From: Vreelandella boliviensis LC1
GTDB taxonomy: Bacteria > Pseudomonadota > Gammaproteobacteria > Pseudomonadales > Halomonadaceae
Assembly: GCF_000236035.1 (NCBI RefSeq)
Contig: NZ_JH393259.1
Coordinates: forward strand, 124,001-188,000
DNA: 64,000 nt
Direction: 5' to 3'
Of this stretch, positions 54,547 through 63,125 are shown one piece after another (position 1 is the first letter of the stretch; each line of letters starts with the position of its first letter). Below the pieces are notes generated by a model that had not been told where the DNA came from, made no database searches, and was given only the letters and a program-made list of their open reading frames with translations. The position numbers were made by a program, and so were the translations under genes.

Positions 54547-55368
54547 ATGAGCGACCACACACTAGCCGCGCGTCTTGAAATTACGATTGCTATCGCCGAA
54601 GAAGCGGGGCAGATGATCATCAAGGCGCGGGAGCAGCAGGACTTTGCCCAGCGCTTAAAAAAGGATAATGAGCTGGTCACTGATGTAGATGTGGCCGTGG
54701 ACAAGCTTATTAGTCAGCGCCTTGAGGAGCACTTTCCAGGTGAAGCGCGGCTGAGTGAAGAGCTTGCCCCTGAGAGCGCTTTGCATGAAGCGGCGCCGAA
54801 GCTTTGGGTGGTGGATCCTATTGATGGCACGGTTAATTTTGCCCAGGGGCTTCGCCACGTAGCGGTCTCAATTGGTTGGATGGAAGAGGGCGTTGCCAAG
54901 GTGGGCGTTGTACACGCACCGTTTTTAGGCGAAACCTTTAGCGCTGCCGAAGGCACCGGGGCTTTTTGCAACGGTAAAGCTATACACCCCAGTAGTGCAG
55001 ATTCACTGGCCCACACCTTGGTAGGTACGGGATTTCCCTATCGTAAAGAGGAGCGTAAGCAACTTTTGAAGCGGTTAGAAGCCGTGCTATTTGAGTGCCA
55101 AGACATTCGTCGTAATGGCGCTGCAGCGCTCGATTTATGTGATGTGGCCTGCGGACGCTTAGACGCATATTACGAAAGTGTCTCGCCCTGGGATTTTGTT
55201 GCAGGCTGGGTCATTGCCCGCGAAGCCGGCGCACGAGTAGGACACTTGTACTCAGTGCCTTCAGCGGTACCGGAAGATATCTACCCGGATCATTTATTAG
55301 TCACTGCCCCCGGTGTATATGACGCTATGGCCTATTTGCTGCTTGAGGCTGATCAACGCAAGCCCTAA
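54547..55368 (+). CDS. Inositol monophosphatase family protein
   Basis: The 273-residue product belongs to the lithium-sensitive phosphatase family, which hydrolyses inositol monophosphate or similar sugar phosphates. The metal-binding motifs are visible as LSEEL, WVVDPIDGTVNFAQGL and SPWDFVAGWVIAREAG. In the last the common GWDVAAG is changed only mildly. The length fits the family. The substrate could be inositol phosphate, histidinol phosphate or 3'-phosphoadenosine 5'-phosphate; context does not decide. AAAGGGAGATTC precedes the ATG. It is the last ordinary gene before tRNA-Pro and the island. Confidence 0.88.
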   Translation: MSDHTLAARLEITIAIAEEAGQMIIKAREQQDFAQRLKKDNELVTDVDVAVDKLISQRLEEHFPGEARLSEELAPESALHEAAPKLWVVDPIDGTVNFAQGLRHVAVSIGWMEEGVAKVGVVHAPFLGETFSAAEGTGAFCNGKAIHPSSADSLAHTLVGTGFPYRKEERKQLLKRLEAVLFECQDIRRNGAAALDLCDVACGRLDAYYESVSPWDFVAGWVIAREAGARVGHLYSVPSAVPEDIYPDHLLVTAPGVYDAMAYLLLEADQRKP

Positions 55369-55500
55369 AGGGTGATGAGATTTATGGCGGTTTGCGACAA
55401 ATACTTGAAAAGAAAGCGCTATAAGGGCTTTTCATTTATTCAGGAAACCGCTAGTATACGCACCGTCTTGAGGCAAATATGTAGCGGCCAATAAAGACAG

Positions 55501-55577
55501 CGGAGCGTGGCGCAGCTTGGTAGCGCGTTGCAATGGGGTTGCAAAGGTCGCAGGTTCGAATCCTGTCGCTCCGACCA
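55501..55577 (+). tRNA. tRNA-Pro (anticodon GGG)
   Basis: The acceptor stem CGGAGCG pairs with CGCTCCG, and the D arm GCGC...GCGC and T arm with GGTTCGAATCC are complete. The anticodon arm is TTGCA-ATGGGGT-TGCAA, giving anticodon GGG at positions 34-36, which reads CCC and CCU. CCA is encoded. Its 3' end marks the left side of the island-like region and is a common integrase target, although no integrase gene is visible. Confidence 0.95.
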
Positions 55578-55588
55578 AAAAGACATGT

Positions 55589-55630
55589 AAAACGGTCACT
55601 TAGCTAATTGCTGATGTGGCCGTTTTTGTT
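55589..55630 (+). terminator. Rho-independent terminator of tRNA-Pro
   Basis: AAAACGGTCAC (55589-55599) pairs with GTGGCCGTTTT (55616-55626) with one G-T wobble, followed by a T-rich run (TTGTTTGG). It lies 12 bases past the tRNA CCA. Confidence 0.75.
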
Positions 55631-55698
55631 TGGTTAGATTTTAGGTAGCAAATAGGTAGGGTAATCCCCCCATTTTTAGAGGGCCTCAAAAGTAGAGC

Positions 55699-55794
55699 TC
55701 AAGCCAAAGTGGCCAGTATCTTTTGAGGAGCAACCCCACTGAGTCCCATATGAGGGCACTCGCTGGTGTAGTGCCAAAGCCTACGAGTAGAGAT
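55699..55794 (-). pseudogene. Transposase C-terminal remnant (IS3/IS481-like)
   Basis: On the minus strand a 31-codon frame reads LWHYTSECPHMGLSGVAPQK and ends ILATLA-stop. It resembles the last part of IS3/IS481-type integrase-core transposases, where a Tyr...RPHxxLGGxTP motif is normal. The frame is closed by a stop just upstream (TGA at 55795-55797), so only the tail remains. Beyond its 3' side, CCCCCCATTTTTAGAGGG (55665-55682) may be part of an inverted terminal repeat. The rest of 55578-55906 holds the tRNA terminator and no other gene. Family assignment is tentative. Confidence 0.5.
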
Positions 55795-55906
55795 TCAACA
55801 GTTGAACCTCCTCTCACTAGTGCGTTGTAGGTGCACGCCCGCTGACACTTCCGGGGTAGTAGTGTTTGGGGCAGTAGAAATCGTCAATAGAGCCCTATAC
55901 CTACAC

Positions 55907-57949
55907 TCAAACAAGATCCCGTGGAATCTCCTCGTCCCAACTCTTGGAAAAAACTCGGCCTTCCCCCTCATAGGCATCCATTGTCGCACGCAAGCGAAAA
56001 CTTGTTGCATTGGACGTCATCAAGGTGCAAGTCACGCTGCGCACCATCCAGTCGCCACGCCTGAAACTGCGCTCCCACTCTATCCAGCCGCTCAGGCTGT
56101 CGTAGTTGCCGTAGGTGTAGGTGTAGCGCTCAATAACCTGAGATGAGAGTTCCATATCGATGCCATCAATCCGGAAGGTGCCTTGGTCATTGATGACTTC
56201 GAGTATGGTCTGATCCTTGGCCAGATCGCGGATTACCCGCCAGACTTCCTGGCTCGGCTGGATCAGGGTCACCGCTAGCGGGGGTGCAGCTTCCGGCAGA
56301 CCGAATGCCAGCAGCGCGGCTTCTTCCTGGGGCTGGGGGGCTCGGCACGGCAGGATCAGTTGGCAGCCGGCAGGGTGTACTGTCAGCTTGACAGGCACTG
56401 GCGACGGCCAGGCCAGCGGCCAATAACTGGTGGAGAGCGAGAGCCGTATCGCGTTACCTACCGGAAAGTTTTGCGCGATGTGTTTAAGCGGTACACGTAC
56501 ACGATATCGCTTGCCAGGCTCCAAAGGCTGGGGAAATTCATCACTGTCACGATGGGTCAGGTTGAGGAGGCCATAGGTAATCCGGGTCGCCTTATCGTCT
56601 TCTGCAATGTCGCTGAGCCTAAGCGCGACCATCGCCACCGGCTGATCGGCTTCGATGTCGAGTTCGACAATGGCTTGCCCGAATATCTCGATGTCTTGAT
56701 CGAGACGTGCCGTCTGGAATATAAGCGCGCCACCATCCTCGTCTCGTTGATCATGAGGCAGGTCCGGCGGGGCATTGTAGGAACACCACTTTCCTGCATA
56801 CAGCCCGACCGATAGTGGCGAGCGCACGGAGAGAGGAGCATCGCTACCCGATCTAGCAACCTCGGGGGCCTGCGGTTCAGGCAGAAGGTCATGACCACTG
56901 GTTAGGTTAAAATGCTTCGGTTCGATCCGCGGGGATGGCCAGCTCGGTTCGGCAACCCAGCGACCCGGTCGTACCTCGTAGCGGGCTGACGGCGGAACAG
57001 ATTTCTGCATCCATACGCGCAGCATTGGCTCGTCCATAATGCCTGTTTCCTTGCCCTTCAACCAATGGTCCCACCAGCGCAGCGATTCCTGCAAAAAACC
57101 GATGGCCGGGCCTGGAACGCCAAGATGTGGATACTTATGCGCCCAAGGGCCAACCAGGCCCTTGCGTGGCACGTCGAGCCCCGCGAGCAACCGGAACACG
57201 GCATTGCAGTAACCATCGGCCCAGCCGCTAACGGCATAGACGGGGCAGCGAATGAGCGAGAAGTCTTCACAGACCGAGCCATGCTTCCAATAGTCGTCTC
57301 GGCGCTGATGCAGGAGCCAGGTAGCCAGCCAGAGCCCACTGTGCTCAAGGCGCTCCAGCCACATGTCCCGCCAGCGCTCACCGACCAATAGTGGGTCGGG
57401 TGGGCAGGTATTCCCATCAAACATGGTCGAGGCCCATGACAAATTGTCACCAAGCAGGCAGCCCCCCATGTGGTGGACATCATCGGCGTAACGATCGTCG
57501 GTTGAGCACAGCGTTATGACGGCCTTCAGCTCGGGAGGTTGCAGTGCCGCAATCTGCAAGCCATTGAACCCACCCCAAGAGATACCGATCATGCCGACAT
57601 CACCGGTGCACCAGGGTTGCTCAGCCAGCCAGTGCAGGACTTCGACGCCATCGTCCAATTCCTGTTGCAGATATTCGTCAGTCAGCACGCCGTCCGACTC
57701 GCCACAGCCGCGGATGTCTACCCGCACCCCAGCGTAGCCGTGGCCGGCCCAATAAGCATATGTTTGTACGTCGCGTACCGCCGTCAGGTCTCGCTTGCGA
57801 TAAGGCAAGTACTCGAGGATTGCAGGTACCGGATCGCTCTCGGCATCCACCGGGCGCCAGATACGTACCCCGAGTCGGCAGCCATCGGCCAGCGTGATCC
57901 AACTTTCTTCCTCCTGCACGTCGCGGGGAAAATTGCTGACAATATGCAT
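55907..57949 (-). CDS. CocE/NonD family (S15-like) hydrolase
   Basis: The 680-residue product has an N-terminal alpha/beta-hydrolase domain of the X-Pro dipeptidyl-peptidase/CocE type: GVRVDIRGCGESDG, nucleophile Ser124 in GMIGISWGGFNGLQ, Asp245 in VSGWADGYCN and His271 in GPWAHKYPH. A C-terminal beta-sandwich (from about residue 370) is typical of CocE/NonD. There is no signal peptide, so it is probably cytoplasmic. Such enzymes cleave esters or peptide bonds after proline. The ATG at 57949 was chosen because GGGGGCAGGG precedes it; an earlier ATG (57991) has no such site. It lies 60 bases after the ATP-grasp gene, in one likely operon. Confidence 0.8.
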   Translation of the reverse strand: MHIVSNFPRDVQEEESWITLADGCRLGVRIWRPVDAESDPVPAILEYLPYRKRDLTAVRDVQTYAYWAGHGYAGVRVDIRGCGESDGVLTDEYLQQELDDGVEVLHWLAEQPWCTGDVGMIGISWGGFNGLQIAALQPPELKAVITLCSTDDRYADDVHHMGGCLLGDNLSWASTMFDGNTCPPDPLLVGERWRDMWLERLEHSGLWLATWLLHQRRDDYWKHGSVCEDFSLIRCPVYAVSGWADGYCNAVFRLLAGLDVPRKGLVGPWAHKYPHLGVPGPAIGFLQESLRWWDHWLKGKETGIMDEPMLRVWMQKSVPPSARYEVRPGRWVAEPSWPSPRIEPKHFNLTSGHDLLPEPQAPEVARSGSDAPLSVRSPLSVGLYAGKWCSYNAPPDLPHDQRDEDGGALIFQTARLDQDIEIFGQAIVELDIEADQPVAMVALRLSDIAEDDKATRITYGLLNLTHRDSDEFPQPLEPGKRYRVRVPLKHIAQNFPVGNAIRLSLSTSYWPLAWPSPVPVKLTVHPAGCQLILPCRAPQPQEEAALLAFGLPEAAPPLAVTLIQPSQEVWRVIRDLAKDQTILEVINDQGTFRIDGIDMELSSQVIERYTYTYGNYDSLSGWIEWERSFRRGDWMVRSVTCTLMTSNATSFRLRATMDAYEGEGRVFSKSWDEEIPRDLV

Positions 57950-58009
57950 GACCCTGCCCCCTTTTCCGTAACTGGATTTATTGCTATTCATTTACAGGAC
58001 GAGAACACG

Positions 58010-59311
58010 TCAGGCGACGATGTCCTCGAACGCGAAATGTAGCTGCTCGGCAAGTCGTGCGTAGTTCTCCTCCAGCGCGACTTCGTCGTCTGCTCCCATC
58101 CACACGTAAGCCAGGGCGTAACTGTAGCTGTCTTGCTCAGGTAAGGATGATAGGCGCATACCGATATCGACCTGGATCGTGATCATAGTGCCGGGAAATG
58201 CGTGCTGCAGTGTCTCTATCTCCTCGGCGTTAGGCACTTGACTGACGGTGGCGTCGACGAAGAAAACTCGGTAGAAAAATTTCGCTGCGACCTTGAATAT
58301 GCCTTGGCGGAAAGGCATGTCTGGCAATTGCCCAAGTGCCAAATCCACCGTCACTTGCTGATGGCTGACCCCATCGATCTTCTCGAACAAGTCGCAATGC
58401 GATTGTGCAATGCGGGTGTTGATCTCAAGCAACCAGATGCGATTTTGCACTTCGTCCCAGAAGTATTCGACATTGAACGCTGCATTGTCGTAGCCAATGT
58501 GGGACATGATTTGACGCGTCAGCGCTTGCATTTTTTCCTGAATATTAGCGGGAAGTATCGACGGATAGCGGTAATAAAAAAAGCTCAGAACTTGCGGGTA
58601 TCGAATCGAGTCCACTATCCCATAAGGGACAACATTGCCTTGGAATACGTATCCTTCAAGCGTGCATTGCCATCCGCCAATAATTTCTTCTGCCATACAG
58701 TGTCCGCCATCTACTGAGCGTACGTCGTCAGGCAATTTGGCGTGTTCAAGCACGTAATTGAAAGGCTCTGAAATCGTCCCGATGCCCTCACATAACCGCG
58801 CTACTGCATAGGCGAAATCTTCGGGGCTTTCGATGCGGAATCCCAGTCGCGAGCCTGACGATTTGATAGGTTTTACGAAGAACGGAAAATACAGCCCCGC
58901 CTCCCCTATATGCTGAAGTGCCAGAGCATCGAAGGGATCAAAGGCGGTAAAGCGGGGAATATAGTCAGCAATCACTTCATGCTGAACGAGCCGACTCCAA
59001 TACTTGTGCTCGCATTTGAGCAAACTTGTGAGGCTGGTGGAACGCGTACCCAGTCGCTCGCAGAGTAGCGGCAGCATGGTCGAGACCGGAAAATCCATAT
59101 AACCAACGATGGCCTCGATAGGCTCACTAAAACCTTTTAACAGGGTTTCGGCTCTAGATAACATTTCTTCAATAGGAAAAATCTCTGTGTCATAAACTTC
59201 CGATGGTTCGATCACGCCATAAAATCGATAATTCTCTGCCCCACGTAAATGCTCGAGCCGTTTACGGTTGTGTTCATCCAGCCCGACAACAAAAATATTC
59301 CGAACGCTCAT
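58010..59311 (-). CDS. ATP-grasp domain protein
   Basis: The 433-residue product starts MSVRNIFVVGLDEHNRKRLE and has an ATP-grasp fold. YFPFFVKPIKSSGSRLGFRI carries the ATP-binding Lys and glycine/serine loop. YVFQGNVVPYGIVDS lies in the middle, and IWLLEINTRIAQSHCDLFEK carries the Glu/Asn metal ligands. This family ligates a carboxylate to an amine or thiol through an acyl phosphate, as in dipeptide or peptide-modifying enzymes; the substrate is not known. CAGGAGGCAACC precedes the ATG. It is divergent from the cyanophycinase gene and followed by the CocE/NonD-type hydrolase gene. Confidence 0.8.
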   Translation of the reverse strand: MSVRNIFVVGLDEHNRKRLEHLRGAENYRFYGVIEPSEVYDTEIFPIEEMLSRAETLLKGFSEPIEAIVGYMDFPVSTMLPLLCERLGTRSTSLTSLLKCEHKYWSRLVQHEVIADYIPRFTAFDPFDALALQHIGEAGLYFPFFVKPIKSSGSRLGFRIESPEDFAYAVARLCEGIGTISEPFNYVLEHAKLPDDVRSVDGGHCMAEEIIGGWQCTLEGYVFQGNVVPYGIVDSIRYPQVLSFFYYRYPSILPANIQEKMQALTRQIMSHIGYDNAAFNVEYFWDEVQNRIWLLEINTRIAQSHCDLFEKIDGVSHQQVTVDLALGQLPDMPFRQGIFKVAAKFFYRVFFVDATVSQVPNAEEIETLQHAFPGTMITIQVDIGMRLSSLPEQDSYSYALAYVWMGADDEVALEENYARLAEQLHFAFEDIVA

Positions 59312-59646
59312 GGTTGCCTCCTGGCGTAAGCTCGGCTGTCGCAGTGCTCGCCGATGAAGCGCAGCAGGGTATGGCCTTGCCCTTCAGACTCCAGGCGCGG
59401 GGAAGGCCTTTTATCGAAGCATAGCGGATTCTGGTTGCTACGCTGGGGCAATACACAAGAGAGCAGAAACTCCACTGTTTAATGGGAGTGTTTTAGTCAG
59501 CCCGAAAGGGCGTTATTAATCTGGCTAGGGCGGTTTTCAGCTGTTATAAGTGAAGATATGGGTGAAAAGCATCAGGCGATACAACATTACCGGTATGGGT
59601 AATGATCCAGTGTTCCACAAAAGCGTCGCCGGGCGGCGAAGGGAAT
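59312..59646. other. Divergent promoter region of the cyanophycin island
   Basis: These 335 bases separate the ATP-grasp gene (minus) from cyanophycinase (plus). A TATAAG box at 59545-59550 could be a -10 for the cph genes, but its -35 side is poor. Bases 59460-59560 are A/T-rich. No further gene or strong palindrome was found. A shared region like this usually controls both sides together. Confidence 0.45.
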
Positions 59647-60498
59647 ATGACTTCACACCATCAAACCGTTTCTGGCCACATCATTGCCATTGGCGGTGCC
59701 GAGGACAAGACCTCCGACCTCGCCATCCTTCGGCGGGTTTTCGAGCTTGCCCCAAAAGACAGTGATGAAGTCGTCATTATCGCCACGGCCAGTAGCATTC
59801 CTGAACAGCTTTTGCCCTGTTATGAGGCGGTCTTTGCTCGCTTAGGCGCAAGCCAGATCCATGCGCTGGACATACAGGATCGCCGACAAGCCGCCGATGC
59901 AGAGAATGTCCAGCTTATCCAGCGAAGTGGCGTAATTTTCTTCACCGGTGGGGATCAGCTTCGCCTGACTAATGTGTTAGGTGGCTCAGCTGCACTTCGA
60001 GCCATCCGCAAGCGGTTGAAGGCCGGCGCTGTCGTGGCAGGTACCAGTGCCGGCGCTGCGGCTATGCCAAGCACTATGATCTACAACGGTGCGGCGGCAG
60101 ACGCCTTACGCAAGGGAGCGGTCAACATGAGCTTCGGTTTGGACTTTATTCGCGGGATGGTCATCGACAGCCACTTCCTTGAACGGGGACGGTTCACGCG
60201 CCTTATGGAAGTGGGCGCCAGTAATCCGGAGCAGCTAGGTGTTGGTATTGGCGAGGATGCGGCTGTCATCATCCATCCAAACCGTATCTTGGAAACCATT
60301 GGGACAGGGCACGTCATCATTATCGATAGCCGCGATCTGGCGAGTTCCAATATCGCCGAACTGTCCATAGGCGAACCGGTCGCCGTCGAGAATATGATCC
60401 TTCATGCTATGGTCAGTGGCCATGGGTACGATATAGATGCGCGCCGCTATCTCTCTGCCGATGAGCTCTCCGACCTCCTGTCGGAGAGGACAACGTAA
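59647..60498 (+). CDS. cphB: Cyanophycinase
   Basis: Cyanophycinase is an S51-family serine peptidase that cuts the Asp-Arg polymer cyanophycin into beta-Asp-Arg dipeptides. The 283-residue product starts MTSHHQTVSGHIIAIGGAED. The nucleophile Ser134 lies in VVAGTSAGAAAMPSTMI, and GMVIDSHFLERGRFTRLMEV carries the catalytic-region His and Arg residues of the family. GVGIGEDAAVI is a further mark. There is no signal peptide, so it is the intracellular type. The ATG at 59647 follows GAAGGGA; a longer form starts 15 codons earlier. The stop overlaps the cphA start as TAATG. Confidence 0.93.
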   Translation: MTSHHQTVSGHIIAIGGAEDKTSDLAILRRVFELAPKDSDEVVIIATASSIPEQLLPCYEAVFARLGASQIHALDIQDRRQAADAENVQLIQRSGVIFFTGGDQLRLTNVLGGSAALRAIRKRLKAGAVVAGTSAGAAAMPSTMIYNGAAADALRKGAVNMSFGLDFIRGMVIDSHFLERGRFTRLMEVGASNPEQLGVGIGEDAAVIIHPNRILETIGTGHVIIIDSRDLASSNIAELSIGEPVAVENMILHAMVSGHGYDIDARRYLSADELSDLLSERTT

Positions 60499-63125
60499 TG
60501 AACATTCTTGAGCATCGGGCGCTACGTGGTCCGAATTACTACAGCCGTTATCCGGTCATCTTCATGCGGCTGGACATTGAAGAGCTTGAGAAGCGACCGA
60601 GCGATACCGTTCCTGGCATCGCAGCACGCATCATCGAGCTTCTACCTTCCTTATATGAACACCGCTGCTCGATTGGGAGGGCTGGCGGATTTCTGGAACG
60701 CCTTGAACGGGGCACCTGGGCAGGCCACGTGGTAGAGCATATCGCGATCGAGTTACAGAATCTGATCGGCTTTACGGTGGGTTACGGTAAGACGGTCGAC
60801 TCCTATGAAACAGGCATCTATAACGTTGTTTATCGTTATCGGGACGAGGCCTGTGGTCTGGCCGTCGGAGTAGAAGGTGTCAATATCGTCGCCCAGCTCT
60901 TCAATGGTGACGAGATTGATATTTCCTCGGTCATCGCCCGCCTAAAAAAGGTGCGCGACGCGCATATGTTGGGGCCATCCACGACATCGATCGTTGATGC
61001 TGCCGTGCGCCGTGGCATTCCCTGGGCTCGCCTTGACGCGGACAGCAGTTATATTCAATTGGGACACGGCTGCCGTCAGCAACGGATCCAGGCGACGGTG
61101 ACTTGCCGCACGAGTCTGATCAGCCATGGCATCGCCGATGACAAGTATTGGACCAAGCACGTGCTCGGTGAGGCAGGGGTTCCCGTGCCATATGGGGTCA
61201 TTTGCCACTCGATTGAGGAAGCGCTCATTGCCGCGCTCGATATCGGCTATCCGGTTGTCGTAAAACCGCTAATCGGTAATCACGGCCGCGGAGTCAGCAC
61301 GGGCATTAGCGACGAACCGGCATTGCGTGAGGCGTTCACTATCGCCTCTCTCCACTACTCAATAGTCATGGTCGAGAGGTTCGTCAAGGGTGAGGATTAC
61401 CGGCTGCTAGTGATCAATGGCAAGCTCGTCGCCGCTGCTAGGCGGCGCCCGGCACATGTGGTCGGCGATGGTCAGGCTTCACTTCAGTCGCTGATCGACA
61501 GGGAGAACCAAGATCCGCGTCGAGGTATCGGTCATGAAAACCTGCTGACACAGATTCATCTGGATGAGCAGTCGCACCGGCTGATAGCTCAGCAGAATCT
61601 GTCCTTGGAGAGTGTCATCACGAAAGATCAGGTCGTCTATCTAAAGTCCACAGCGAACCTGAGTACTGGGGGCACTGCGACGGATGTCACTGAGGATGTT
61701 CACCCTGAAGTGAAGTACACCGCAGAGCGCATCTCCCGTCTGGTGGGACTCGATATCATCGGCATCGACCTACTCGCTGAGACGCTGACGATGCCGTTGG
61801 AGGAGCAGTCTGCCGCGGTAGTCGAGGTCAACGCCGGCCCAGGGTTTCGTATGCATTTATCACCGACCCATGGCACGGGACGGGATGTCGGACAGCACGT
61901 CACCGAAATGCTGTTTCCAGATAGCGAGGACTCTGGGCGGATACCCATCGCTGCGGTAACCGGAACCAATGGAAAAACTACAACGGTGCGCCTGATCGCG
62001 CATCTGCTCCGCCAAGTTGGCCGCATTGTCGGCACGGCCTGCACCGGGGCCATTGAGATCGATAATCATACCATCATGCGGGGAGATTACAGTGGGCCGC
62101 AGGCGGCCTCCACCGTACTCCGCGAGCCCACTGTCGAGTATGCTGTGCTGGAAGTCGCGAGAGGCGGCATAATGCGTCGCGGGCTAGGCTTCGATGAATG
62201 CCAGGTCGGCGTGCTACTGAACATTGCGAGCGATCATTTGGGAGAAAATGACATCCATACACTGGATGAGCTGGCACGCTGTAAGACCGTGGTGATCGAC
62301 GCCGTCAGCCCGGAAGGTACAGCCGTTCTTAATGCAGATGATCCGCGCGTACTGGCGGGCAGGGAGTGGGCCAGAGGAAAGGTCATCTACTTTTCTCTGG
62401 ATGCTGACTCCGAGCCTATCCGTCAGCATGTGCAAGCGCATGGGATTGCTTTCACGGTTTATAACGAGTGTATCGTGATGCGCCAAGGAAATGTCGAAGC
62501 CAACATCATGCCGGTGGTGGATGCCCCGATCACCTTTGAAGGCTATGCCCGTTTCAATGTGGCCAATGTCCTGGCCGCCAGCGCAGCCGCCTATGCGCTG
62601 GGGCTAAGTATTGCTGATATCCAATTAGGTCTGCAGACGTTCCACCCGACGCCGGGGCAAAATCCGGGTCGCACCAACTTTATCGATGCTGGCGAAATTA
62701 AAGTGCTGATCGACTACGGCCATAACGTGCCCGCGCTTAAAGCCCTGAGCGAACTTGTGAGCCGTATTCCCGCACAGCGGCGTATTAGCGTGGCCAGTGC
62801 CCCGGGTAACCGCCGTGACGAAGATCTTTATAGCCTGGGCGCTCAACTGGCCAGCATGCATGATATCGTCTTGCTCTATGAAACCGACCCGCGAGGCCGG
62901 CCCGCTGGCGAAGTTGTCAGCCTGTTACGCGCTGGTGCAGAGTCACATCCTGGCTCCTGCCGCGTCGAGGTCATCATGAAAGAAAGTCATGCTGTCGACA
63001 GAGCGTTCGATGAGGCCAGGGAGGGAGACTTGTTGGTACTGCTGGTTGATGACATCAATAGCGTCACCGAGCGTCTGCGTGGTCGGCGGTTTTTGTCGGA
63101 CAGTACTGCAGGCATTCAGTCATGA
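60498..63125 (+). CDS. cphA: Cyanophycin synthetase
   Basis: CphA builds multi-L-arginyl-poly-L-aspartate from Asp, Arg and ATP. The 875-residue product has three parts: an N-terminal domain (to about 160), an ATP-grasp domain for adding Asp (about 160-480), and a Mur-ligase-like domain for adding Arg. The ATP-grasp part has VVVKPLIGNHGRGVSTG, with Lys near residue 256, and VVEVNAGPGFRMHLSP. The Mur-like part starts at the P-loop AVTGTNGKTTTVRLI near residue 487, with GRTNFIDAGEIKVLIDYGHN. The length is that of CphA1. In the ATP-binding loop Ile replaces the Asp that I expect from KPLDGNHGRG. The start overlaps cphB and the stop overlaps iadA. Confidence 0.95.
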   Translation: MNILEHRALRGPNYYSRYPVIFMRLDIEELEKRPSDTVPGIAARIIELLPSLYEHRCSIGRAGGFLERLERGTWAGHVVEHIAIELQNLIGFTVGYGKTVDSYETGIYNVVYRYRDEACGLAVGVEGVNIVAQLFNGDEIDISSVIARLKKVRDAHMLGPSTTSIVDAAVRRGIPWARLDADSSYIQLGHGCRQQRIQATVTCRTSLISHGIADDKYWTKHVLGEAGVPVPYGVICHSIEEALIAALDIGYPVVVKPLIGNHGRGVSTGISDEPALREAFTIASLHYSIVMVERFVKGEDYRLLVINGKLVAAARRRPAHVVGDGQASLQSLIDRENQDPRRGIGHENLLTQIHLDEQSHRLIAQQNLSLESVITKDQVVYLKSTANLSTGGTATDVTEDVHPEVKYTAERISRLVGLDIIGIDLLAETLTMPLEEQSAAVVEVNAGPGFRMHLSPTHGTGRDVGQHVTEMLFPDSEDSGRIPIAAVTGTNGKTTTVRLIAHLLRQVGRIVGTACTGAIEIDNHTIMRGDYSGPQAASTVLREPTVEYAVLEVARGGIMRRGLGFDECQVGVLLNIASDHLGENDIHTLDELARCKTVVIDAVSPEGTAVLNADDPRVLAGREWARGKVIYFSLDADSEPIRQHVQAHGIAFTVYNECIVMRQGNVEANIMPVVDAPITFEGYARFNVANVLAASAAAYALGLSIADIQLGLQTFHPTPGQNPGRTNFIDAGEIKVLIDYGHNVPALKALSELVSRIPAQRRISVASAPGNRRDEDLYSLGAQLASMHDIVLLYETDPRGRPAGEVVSLLRAGAESHPGSCRVEVIMKESHAVDRAFDEAREGDLLVLLVDDINSVTERLRGRRFLSDSTAGIQS

